Positions 33,753 through 41,187 of a stretch of DNA of 64,000 nt are shown here, piece by piece. A model generated the notes under the pieces. That model was not told the origin of the DNA. It ran no database searches and worked only from the letters and a program-made list of their open reading frames with translations. Position 1 is the stretch's first letter; the number at the start of each line of letters is the position of its first letter. This DNA is from JAPPHA01 sp965242975 (GTDB taxonomy: Bacteria > Pseudomonadota > Alphaproteobacteria > Rhodobacterales > Rhodobacteraceae): assembly GCA_965242975.1 (NCBI GenBank), contig CBDETS010000007.1, forward strand, positions 1,922,001 to 1,986,000, in the 5' to 3' direction. Both the position numbers and the translations under genes were made by a program.

Positions 33753-34536
33753 CACCCCCGCCCGCCTCCATGCCTTCAATCCACCCGGATTCGCCTTCGC
33801 CGTAGCCGGCCTGGCCTTAATCATCACGGCCTTCAACGGCATCGACTTCGATATTCTCACGATCATCGAAGGCGGGCCCCGGTTAACCCGATTGCTCGGA
33901 CAGATGTGGCCCCTGAACCTTGAGGCCCTGCCGCGACTGTTAAACTCGCTCTGGATAACCTTTCTGATGGCGATCTGCGGCACGACGCTCGGTATCGCCG
34001 TCAGTCTTCCCTTGGTCCTGTTCGCGGCTCGCAACCTTACGCCTCATCCATACATCAGATTTGTCGTTCGCGCTTTCATCGCGCTCTGCCGCACGGTGCC
34101 GGACCTGATCTGGGCCTTGATCTTCGTGATCGTGGTCGGGCTTGGTCCGGTCGCGGGGGCCTTGGCGATCATGATGGACAGCATCGGTTTCCTCGGGAAG
34201 TTCTTTTCCGAAGCATCTGAAGAACAGGATCCCGGCCCCCAGGAAGCCGTCAGGGCGATGGGCGGTAGCCGTCTCGATGTCGCAATGTCGGTTGTATTGC
34301 CGAGCGCAATGCCGGCCTTCACCAGCGATGCCTTGTTTGCCATGGAGAAGGCCGTGCGGGCATCCGTGATCCTGGGACTGGTCGGTGCAGGCGGAATTGG
34401 AATCGAGCTCAAGGTCGCGATTGATCTGTTCAAGTACGAGACAGCAGCACTGATCATCCTGCTCATTTTCTCGCTCGTGGTTTCGGTGGAGCAGGTCAGC
34501 AATCGCCTTCGCGCCAAGATAATTGGCGGAGACTAA
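33730..34536 (+). CDS. phnE: Phosphonate ABC transporter permease (PhnE-like)
   Basis: This inner-membrane permease of 268 residues has about six helices and an EAA-type loop around GSRLDVAMSVVLPSAMPAF, with the PhnE hallmark LVGAGGIGIELKVAIDLFKYE near the C-terminus (the motif is longer than shown in most importers). Three closely spaced in-frame ATGs (33730, 33739, 33745) overlap the end of phnC; the first is used here. Only one permease gene is present, so a homodimer is expected. The next 160 nt contain a short hydrophobic frame (GLAAVGLLWIGADCA) without a start, possibly the relic of another gene. Confidence 0.92.
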   Translation: METMTMSSTPARLHAFNPPGFAFAVAGLALIITAFNGIDFDILTIIEGGPRLTRLLGQMWPLNLEALPRLLNSLWITFLMAICGTTLGIAVSLPLVLFAARNLTPHPYIRFVVRAFIALCRTVPDLIWALIFVIVVGLGPVAGALAIMMDSIGFLGKFFSEASEEQDPGPQEAVRAMGGSRLDVAMSVVLPSAMPAFTSDALFAMEKAVRASVILGLVGAGGIGIELKVAIDLFKYETAALIILLIFSLVVSVEQVSNRLRAKIIGGD

Positions 34537-34711
34537 TTCCAAGAGGTTCCAACGGTACGTGAATCGTTGTTGCAGCGGTAGGACTCGCTGCTGTCGGGTT
34601 GCTGTGGATAGGCGCCGACTGCGCGAACAAGGAAACGGCCAGTTCCAAGATGTTGCGTCGGCGAGATTGAAAGTGCGGTTACAGGTGACTTGAAACATTG
34701 TGGACGCCTCG

Positions 34712-35914
34712 ATGAATCTGCCAGAACGCCCGAAGAAGCGGCGGGTGCTCGGGACCTGTTGTTCAGCCCACGCTGCCCACGACGGGCTGAGCGACATGCT
34801 GTACGTGATTCTGCCTGTCCTCGTGGAGCAATTCGGCCTGTCACTGGCGCAAATTGGAATGATCCGCGGCGCACACCGCACTGCCATGTCGCTCTTTCAG
34901 ATTCTCGCCGCCCTGCTTGCCGAGCGGCTGGGGGCACGGATCTTGTTGATCGCCGGCACGGCTCTGACCGGAATATTTTTCATTCTCGCAGGCATGTCCT
35001 CCGGTTTCTATGCTCTATTGATCCTGCTGTTTCTGGTTGGACTCGGCCAAGCCGTGCAGCACCCTCTCTGCTCTTCCATTCTCGGTACTGCCTACCGTGG
35101 CGGCGGCCACCGCGTCGCCTTCGGCACCTATAATTTCGCCGGCGACGTTGGCAAATTCACAGTCGCTGGTTCGTGCAGCCTGCTGCTGGCTGCCGGAGTA
35201 GCCTGGCAGGTGCCGGCCATCGGATACGGCGTGGTCATGGTGCTGGTCGCCATAATGCTGATGGTCGTCCTCACAAGACTGAATGCAGGCGGCGTACCAA
35301 CAGCATTACAGACGACCGAAATGGCGGCGGCCAAGAACTGGGACATTGTCCGTCGAAGAGGTTTTGCCTCCCTGTGCGCGATCGCGGCAATCGATAACGG
35401 CACGCGAACCGGTTTCCTCACCTTCGTCGTCTTTCTAATGTTAACGAAAGGCGTGCCCGAAGGCTGGGCACTTCAGGCCATTCCGGCGCTGCTCATAGGC
35501 GGGATGGCCGGAAAACTGGCGTGCGGCTACTTGGCTGAATACATCGGCGTGATTCGCACCGTGGTTGTCACCGAGGTGGCGACGGCTGCCGGTATGCTTT
35601 TGGTCTTGGTGCTCCCAAATGTCGCTGCCTTTGCTCTTCTTCCCCTACTTGGTGCGGCACTGAACGGAACATCGTCGGTGGTGTACGGTACCGTAGGCGA
35701 TCTCGTGGAAAGCGACCGCCAATCGAGAGCGTTTGGCCTCATTTACACGCTGGGTACGGTATTTGGCGTTGTCACACCGCTGGCTTACGGCATGTTGGGT
35801 GACCGGATCGGTATCGAGGCCACCTTGGCGATCGCGTCCCTCCTTGTTCTCTTCACTCTGCCATTTGCCCTGCAATTGCGCTCATCCGTCGCCATTCGGA
35901 CCACTGCCGCGTGA
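34712..35914 (+). CDS. MFS transporter in the phosphonate locus
   Basis: This 400-residue protein with about 12 transmembrane helices belongs to the major facilitator superfamily. The N-terminal segment HAAHDGLSDMLYVILPVL and the overall layout recall the fosmidomycin-resistance (Fsr) branch, whose namesake handles a phosphonate antibiotic, though this similarity is by eye. A GTG four codons upstream (34700) is an alternative start. Placement between phnE and phnA on one strand argues for a role in phosphonate handling, either low-affinity uptake of phosphonoacetate or export of an excess or toxic analogue. Confidence 0.85.
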   Translation: MNLPERPKKRRVLGTCCSAHAAHDGLSDMLYVILPVLVEQFGLSLAQIGMIRGAHRTAMSLFQILAALLAERLGARILLIAGTALTGIFFILAGMSSGFYALLILLFLVGLGQAVQHPLCSSILGTAYRGGGHRVAFGTYNFAGDVGKFTVAGSCSLLLAAGVAWQVPAIGYGVVMVLVAIMLMVVLTRLNAGGVPTALQTTEMAAAKNWDIVRRRGFASLCAIAAIDNGTRTGFLTFVVFLMLTKGVPEGWALQAIPALLIGGMAGKLACGYLAEYIGVIRTVVVTEVATAAGMLLVLVLPNVAAFALLPLLGAALNGTSSVVYGTVGDLVESDRQSRAFGLIYTLGTVFGVVTPLAYGMLGDRIGIEATLAIASLLVLFTLPFALQLRSSVAIRTTAA

Positions 35915-35961
35915 CTGAATGACGCTCTCGAAACTCGAATCCGTGAAAGGAGACCAAGACA

Positions 35962-37200
35962 ATGTCGAAATCCGCAGTTGAACTAAACGGGCGATCCTAT
36001 GGATGGCCCAAGGTCCCCGTCGTCGGCGTCTGTATTGATGGCTCTGAGCCGGGTTACATCGAAGAAGCCGTCAAGGCGGGCGTCGCGCCGTACTTCGAAC
36101 GAATACTCAATGAAGGCACCAATAGAATTGCCCATTGCGTCATTCCGTCGTTCACCAATCCGAACAACATCTCGATTGTTACCGGCTGCCCGCCGGTCGT
36201 GCATGGCATTTGCGGAAATTTCTTCTACGACCGGGAAACCGATTCCGAAGTGATGATGAACGATCCGAAGTTCCTTTGGGTCGAGACGATCTTGAAAGCG
36301 TTCCACGTTCGTGGCGCCAAGGTTTGCGCGATCACAGCCAAGGACAAGCTTCGCAAACTGTTGGGAAAGGGCCTGGTCTTCGGCGACGGAACGGCGATCA
36401 GCTTTTCTGCCGAAACCCCCGAAACGGCGACAATTGACGACCATGGAATTGACGGAGTCCTGGACCTCGTCGGCCTGCCGGTACCGGACGTCTATTCCGC
36501 CGGCCTGTCCGAGTTCGTCTTGGCCGCCGGCGTCAAGACCATGGCGCGGGACCGTCCGGATATCATGTACCTCTCGACAACTGATTTCATTCAACACATG
36601 TGCGCACCGGGGACACCCGTGGCCAATGCGTTTTATGAGATGATGGACGGTTACCTGGCACAACTCGACGAGATGGGCTGTATCATCGCGATAACCGCCG
36701 ATCACGGCATGAATGCCAAGCATGGTTCCGACAAGCTGCCCGATGTCGTCTATCTCCAGGAATTGCTGGACGAAATGTTGGGCGAGGGCAAGGCTCACGT
36801 CATTCTTCCGATCACGGATCCCTATGTGGTACATCACGGGTCTTTTGGGTCCTTCGCCGCTGCCTATCTTGTTGACAGTGTCGACCAAACTGCTCTCCTG
36901 GGCCAACTCCAGGCGATGGAGTGGGTCGATTGCGCTCTTGATCGCGCCACCGGGTGCGAACGTTTCGAGCTGCATGAGGATCGGGTAGGTGACATCATTG
37001 TCATATCGACAAGGAACAAAGTGATTGGAACCACACGCGAGCGGCATGATCTTTCGGTTCTCAACGAGCCACTTCGAAGTCATGGCGGCTTGACAGAGCA
37101 GAAGGTCCCGTTGCTGATGAATCGCAAGATCGATCTTCCCGACAGTGCGCATCTACGGAACTTTGACATTTACGATCTTGCCTTGAATCACGTTCCGTAG
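35962..37200 (+). CDS. phnA: Phosphonoacetate hydrolase
   Basis: PhnA cleaves phosphonoacetate to acetate and phosphate, breaking the C-P bond with a two-metal alkaline-phosphatase-type site. Every active-site residue known from the Sinorhizobium enzyme is present with a constant offset of three: Asp26, nucleophile Thr65, Asp208, His212, Asp247-His248 and His374. The fold signatures TTDFIQH and ITADHGMNAKH are clear. There is no signal peptide, so cleavage is cytoplasmic after import. AAAGGAG about 10 bases upstream supports the ATG. PhnW and PhnY, which make phosphonoacetate from aminoethylphosphonate, are not adjacent, so the locus seems built for phosphonoacetate itself. It ends beside a decayed transposase. 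Confidence 0.95.
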   Translation: MSKSAVELNGRSYGWPKVPVVGVCIDGSEPGYIEEAVKAGVAPYFERILNEGTNRIAHCVIPSFTNPNNISIVTGCPPVVHGICGNFFYDRETDSEVMMNDPKFLWVETILKAFHVRGAKVCAITAKDKLRKLLGKGLVFGDGTAISFSAETPETATIDDHGIDGVLDLVGLPVPDVYSAGLSEFVLAAGVKTMARDRPDIMYLSTTDFIQHMCAPGTPVANAFYEMMDGYLAQLDEMGCIIAITADHGMNAKHGSDKLPDVVYLQELLDEMLGEGKAHVILPITDPYVVHHGSFGSFAAAYLVDSVDQTALLGQLQAMEWVDCALDRATGCERFELHEDRVGDIIVISTRNKVIGTTRERHDLSVLNEPLRSHGGLTEQKVPLLMNRKIDLPDSAHLRNFDIYDLALNHVP

Positions 37201-37559
37201 GCGACGTAGCTTTGGATATGCTTTCGGAGCCTTGAGATCCCGGCATGGGCGATGCAAGAACTCGCAGCGTCTTTATCGTGTCCTCCCCATCGATCCGGAA
37301 CCGATAATGACATAACGCTTGCAGGTCTCCGGATCATGCAGCACCGAGCACTGCCGGTCATTGAGCGCTTCGCGAATGATCCGTGGCGACATGGGCCGCT
37401 TTTTCAGCACCACCCGCCCGGCAAGATGGCACACACAGGCATGGGCCATGAAGGCGATTGTTGTATTTCTAGGATAGGTTGACGAGGAATTCCTGATTTG
37501 TTTCGTCCGGTCTGGGAAGGTTCTTTCCACGTTGCGCTGACCTGACCGGAGGCTTTCGG
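37201..37559. other. Intergenic, no gene seen
   Basis: This is spacer between phnA and the transposase remnant. Short frames on both strands show no domain. It probably includes the unrecognisable end of the insertion element. Confidence 0.4.
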
Positions 37560-38047
37560 GACCCGACGGCAAAGGCGAGGATCAGGCTGAGGGTGTCGAC
37601 GAGAAGATGGCGCTTCTTGCCTTTGACCTTATTGCCCGCGTCATAGCCCGGCCGGTCGATGCGTGCCCCTTTTTCCGCGCCTTTCACGCTCTGGCTGTCG
37701 ATCACCCCGGCGCTGGACGAGGTCTCGCGGCCTTCCGGATCCCGGACCATAAGGTAAAGCACGTGATGGACACGCTCCAGCATGCCGTCCCAATCCTACG
37801 GCATGGGACAATCGCGCACCGTGGACTTCGGCTGCAGGTCTTTCGGCAAGGCGCGCCACTGGCAACCGTTTTCCAGAACGTAGAGAAGCCCGTTCATCAC
37901 TTCGCGCACATCCACCTGGCGCCGCCGCCCGACGGGATCAGCGCCCACTCGGCATCGCTCAAATCGCTCGCCCCTGCGCGCGTAGCGACCTCGGTTCTCA
38001 CGCGTACACAGCGGATGTCGGGCAGGTGGCCTCTGTATGTCTGCTCA
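37560..38047 (-). pseudogene. IS5-type transposase, broken
   Basis: The minus strand encodes an IS5/IS4-type DDE transposase in pieces: a degenerate N-terminus (RGRYARRGERF in one frame, SDLSDAEWALIP in another), then VDVREVMNGLLYVLENG and CQWRALPKDLQPKSTVRD. An in-frame TAG follows PMP, then the catalytic block GVIDSQSVKGAEKG and KVKGKKRHLLVDTLSLIL. The last third of the protein is missing. At least one frameshift, one stop and a truncation make it inactive. Terminal repeats were not found. Confidence 0.85.
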
Positions 38048-38225
38048 TGACCCTTAGCGGTCATTACGCGTGATGGGGGGAGCGGATGTTCGCCGCCATC
38101 TGAATGCGACCACCCTCCGAATTCAGGCCATCGGATGGCCGATCATCACGCCGGACTCGGGAGGCAATATTTGAGCAAGATCGATTGTCTCAGACATGCA
38201 TTTCTCGTGTGCGCGCCATCATTCA

Positions 38226-39647
38226 CTAAAATCCGCAGATGGCGCGAATCGTGTGGTGAACGTCTACTTGCTTCGGAAGCTGTGCCTCGAATTCTTCGTC
38301 GAGCACCTCGTGAGAGGTAAGGTCGAGGTGATCGCCGATCACGCCAAGAGGCTTGACGCCCGGCCCCGAAAATATGGACCAGACATTGATGTCAGAGAGA
38401 TACGGCGGGCCATGATGGGCCGGGACGGATGGCTCGGTCCAACCTTTCTCGACCAAGCCATAACTGTAGTCAGCGAGAATGAGGATGTCCGGACAGCGCG
38501 GGTGCGCGAAGCGCCTTATGAACCAAGGTGCAGCGGCATCATCGCGGTACCAAGCGCCTCGAATGTTGGGAATCTCCCGGACAGCCGCAACGGCGCTCTC
38601 GACGGCTTTTGTCGAAGTGTCGTGCAGATAAATCCCCCCCGAAGAGCCCGACAGGTAATAGGCGACATTTGCCTCTACATCCGGCGAATTCGCCAAATGA
38701 GACATCACGTCGACCGAATTCGGACGATCTGTCATTCCGTGATCGCTCGCGATGACGATGAGCGTGTCATCCTGCCAACCACGGGATTCAAGATACTCCA
38801 GGAGGCGGCCAATCTGCCGATCCGTTTCCTCAACGGATTCACGAATTTCCGGCGAATTCGTGCCGTACAGATGCGCCACTATGTTGACGCTGACCAAGGT
38901 GATGAAGAACAAGTCGGGTTGCTCGGCATCGAACATCGCCAAGGCGGCATCCATGATGTGGCCGTCAATCTCTGGAGTGTCGGCAATGTCCACGCCGAGA
39001 TGCCGAATTCCGTCTCCGATCCAGTCCGTCTTTCTTGGAATTCGGATACCGTCGAGATAGGCCGGGGTTGTTCGACCGGGCCGCTCCGTCCATGCGAAGT
39101 ATTCTTCGTGTACGCCCGGACCGACGTATGGCACACCCAACGCCCGCATCGTCACCAGTTCGTTGTAGCAATACGCGACGACATCCGCCTCGCGCCCCGC
39201 CAGGAGTATGCTCGGACGATCCTTCGTCGAAACGGCAGACACCTTGATCTTCGGATTGGACGATTTCCAAGTATCCGCTAACGTCGGCGCTTCAAGCCGC
39301 ACCTCGCCAGTCTTTTCGTCGTAGAAGTATTGAATTTCCCCAGACTTGTGATCAAACCATTGTCGACTGGTGCACACACCGTGCGATTTCGGGTAAACCC
39401 CCGTCGAAAGGGAGGAGAAGCCAGGCGCAGTCTCAGAGATGAAGCTCCCGCATACGGAATTTCGGAAACTCACACCTCGTTCGATTATTCGATTGATGTT
39501 GGGAACATTAAAGCGTTCGAGGTAGTCGTAGCGACCTGCATCCACTCCCACGAAGACCACACGGCGTGGGCGTCGCGACGTATCGATGATATTCGTCAGC
39601 GCCGTGCCACCCAACGGATCCCGCCCATCACTTGGCACCTTCGTCAT
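38226..39647 (-). CDS. Alkaline-phosphatase-superfamily phosphodiesterase/phosphohydrolase
   Basis: This 473-residue protein is of the type I phosphodiesterase/nucleotide pyrophosphatase branch. Metal and nucleophile positions are Asp36 (FVGVDAGRYDY), Thr73 (SETAPGFSSLSTG), Asp302-His303 (IASDHGM) and His412 (VPAHHGPPY). The position that is normally Asp in the D-x3-H pair is Asn255 (SVNIVAH259), an unusual change at a metal ligand. The ATG at 39647 follows GAGAGGAAACG, and there is no signal peptide. It faces phnA across the broken transposase. A phosphonate- or phosphate-ester substrate is plausible but unproven. Confidence 0.85.
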   Translation of the reverse strand: MTKVPSDGRDPLGGTALTNIIDTSRRPRRVVFVGVDAGRYDYLERFNVPNINRIIERGVSFRNSVCGSFISETAPGFSSLSTGVYPKSHGVCTSRQWFDHKSGEIQYFYDEKTGEVRLEAPTLADTWKSSNPKIKVSAVSTKDRPSILLAGREADVVAYCYNELVTMRALGVPYVGPGVHEEYFAWTERPGRTTPAYLDGIRIPRKTDWIGDGIRHLGVDIADTPEIDGHIMDAALAMFDAEQPDLFFITLVSVNIVAHLYGTNSPEIRESVEETDRQIGRLLEYLESRGWQDDTLIVIASDHGMTDRPNSVDVMSHLANSPDVEANVAYYLSGSSGGIYLHDTSTKAVESAVAAVREIPNIRGAWYRDDAAAPWFIRRFAHPRCPDILILADYSYGLVEKGWTEPSVPAHHGPPYLSDINVWSIFSGPGVKPLGVIGDHLDLTSHEVLDEEFEAQLPKQVDVHHTIRAICGF

Positions 39648-39717
39648 AATCGTTTCCTCTCCGGTGTTTGATTCAGTTCTCCTCTCCAAGAGAGCTTTGT
39701 TATTCCAGTTAGTCAAG

Positions 39718-40134
39718 CTAATTACTTAAAAACCTTCATGATTTTCTGTGTTTGCTTGCCCCGGAGCATGAAACTCGCATGTGACTGACGGTTTCCGGGA
39801 CGATGTCGTGTGGTGGCGCCGTTGCCGGGACCGGAGTATTCGGTGGTCCGTGGAATGGATGGCGGCAGTACGGGACGTTTACTTTTGCGGCCCTGGGGCT
39901 CGTCCTAAAACTGTCCGTTCGTCGTGGGGTCCGCGCCCCGGAGTGTTTCTGCGAGGCATGATGACTGCCGAGAACTTGGAGAAAGTCGAGACGCCACAGG
40001 CGGCCTCCGGCCGCGTGCACGCCAGTGTCAACCCCACAGGCGTGCTTGCCGCCACCCGTCTCCAGTCAATCACAATTCAACAGGAGTTGGATCATGAGCG
40101 GTACACCGAAACATGATGACATGGAAGTCCGGCA
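39718..40134. other. Gene-poor, element-flanking DNA
   Basis: There is no intact gene. A plus-strand frame (39781-40116) and a minus-strand frame (39736-40020) are both open but unrecognisable. The region follows the truncated end of the group II intron. Confidence 0.4.
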
Positions 40135-40428
40135 TGCCGCCGCCGCGTCCTTCTTCAATATGAAGTAGGATGCTTCGAGCAACTACGTCGTGATGTGGTG
40201 CAGGAGCGCAGTAAGCCTTTCCTTCGGTTTCCTCGTGGCTGCCTGTCGTATCCGCTTCGCCGCCTGTGACACGCGATCCCGGCCCTGTGTCCGGTGCGTG
40301 CTTTGGCCTCGCGGATTCCCCTTGGTTCCGGCCCTTCCCTCCATCGGCTCCGCAGGAACTTCCGTTCCCTTGTTCGCCGACTTCACCGGTACTATGGCCG
40401 GATCCGACTGCTTCAGTCCGTTCGTCAT
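40135..40428 (-). pseudogene. Group II intron reverse transcriptase/maturase, N-terminal fragment
   Basis: ATG 40428, with AAAGGAGAAA upstream, opens an LtrA-type protein. A Lys/Pro-rich leader is followed by SQAAKRIRQAATRK and ERLTALLHHI, the conserved N-terminal block of these enzymes. A TAG stop at about 40183 interrupts it. The frame continues as LLEASYFILKKDAAAA, matching the expected next block (LKxDAA), and then homology ends. All catalytic RT domains are missing. Confidence 0.8.
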
Positions 40429-40785
40429 CGATTCAGAATTTCTCCTTTCTTCCGCGGCCCCGGCACGACTGCCGGGGCAGATTGAAGCCCTCCCGAGTCC
40501 CGGCGTGGGGTGTACGTGCGTCCCTGGATTCTTCGACACCGCAGAGCCCAGCGGTCCCGCACCATTGCGGCCCCGCAGGTGTTGCCTTCGGTCATCGTAA
40601 GAACCTCGGCACTCCGGATGTTGTTGTTTTCGCTGCTCAATCGTCCCGGCCACGCGCCGCTACCGACGCTTCACCTACACCCTCGCGAGTGCACGCGCAC
40701 GGTTCGCGGTGGAAGTGGTGGTTAACCTCCTTCCTGCCGGACTTGCACCGGCTACCCCAGCGCCAGTTGGTTCGGCGCTCACCAC
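40135..40785 (-). mobile_element. Truncated group II intron
   Basis: Reading the minus strand, a 5' end of the GTGAGC type (40782, or GTG at 40785) follows directly on an interrupted IS630 frame. A structured leader contains the stretches AGCCGGTGCAAGTCCGGC and GAGGTTAACCACCACTTCC, characteristic of the first domain of bacterial group II introns. After about 350 nt comes the start of an intron-encoded reverse transcriptase. The intron breaks off near 40135, so domains IV-VI and the 3' splice site are absent. Confidence 0.7.
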
Positions 40786-40941
40786 CTTGATTGTCCCGCT
40801 GCAGAGGCCGGAGCCGAGGTGAAGGATGATGGTTTCCCTCCGCACATGCTTGTGGGTCGAATGAGGATTGGTCCTGATCCTCTCAAGACACGCCCGGTCT
40901 TCCTCGCTCGGAACGATCCGGGGTCTCCTGCTCTTTGCCAT
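40786..40941 (-). pseudogene. IS630-family transposase, N-terminal fragment interrupted by the intron
   Basis: From ATG 40941 the minus strand reads MAKSRRPRIVPSEEDRACLE, then RRETIILHLGSGL. This is the N-terminal helix-turn-helix region of IS630-type transposases. The frame is cut at about codon 50, where the group II intron begins. The remaining transposase and terminal repeats are not found in the window. Confidence 0.7.
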
Positions 40942-41187
40942 TGCGGTTCCGCTCCCTCCTTGAAACTACGCGGCTTTCGCCGGGAGCGGTTGAATCATAC
41001 GCCACAGGAAAACGGAATCTCGAAAACCGATCATAACACCAGGTGGCGCGCATCGCTTGGCTTTGACGGCCAGGGAATAGTTCTACAGGGATTCCGTGAA
41101 GGCCGCTGCCTGAGAAGTTACGACCCGGCGGGGCAGCCTCCACGTACGAAAGCAGGCCGGCCCGGGCAAAAAAAGAGACGCCCCGCT
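40942..41187. other. Intergenic, no gene seen
   Basis: This short spacer lies between the IS630 fragment and the hydantoinase stop. It is the place where a hydantoinase B gene would be expected, but no B-subunit homology was seen. Confidence 0.4.

Noticed and set aside
35983..37152. 389-codon minus-strand open frame opposite phnA
   Set aside because: It is a shadow caused by GC-rich codon bias; phnA on the plus strand has every catalytic residue.
40266..40790. 174-codon plus-strand open frame in the intron region
   Set aside because: It is antisense to the group II intron leader and reads as low-complexity Pro/Ser/Arg sequence.
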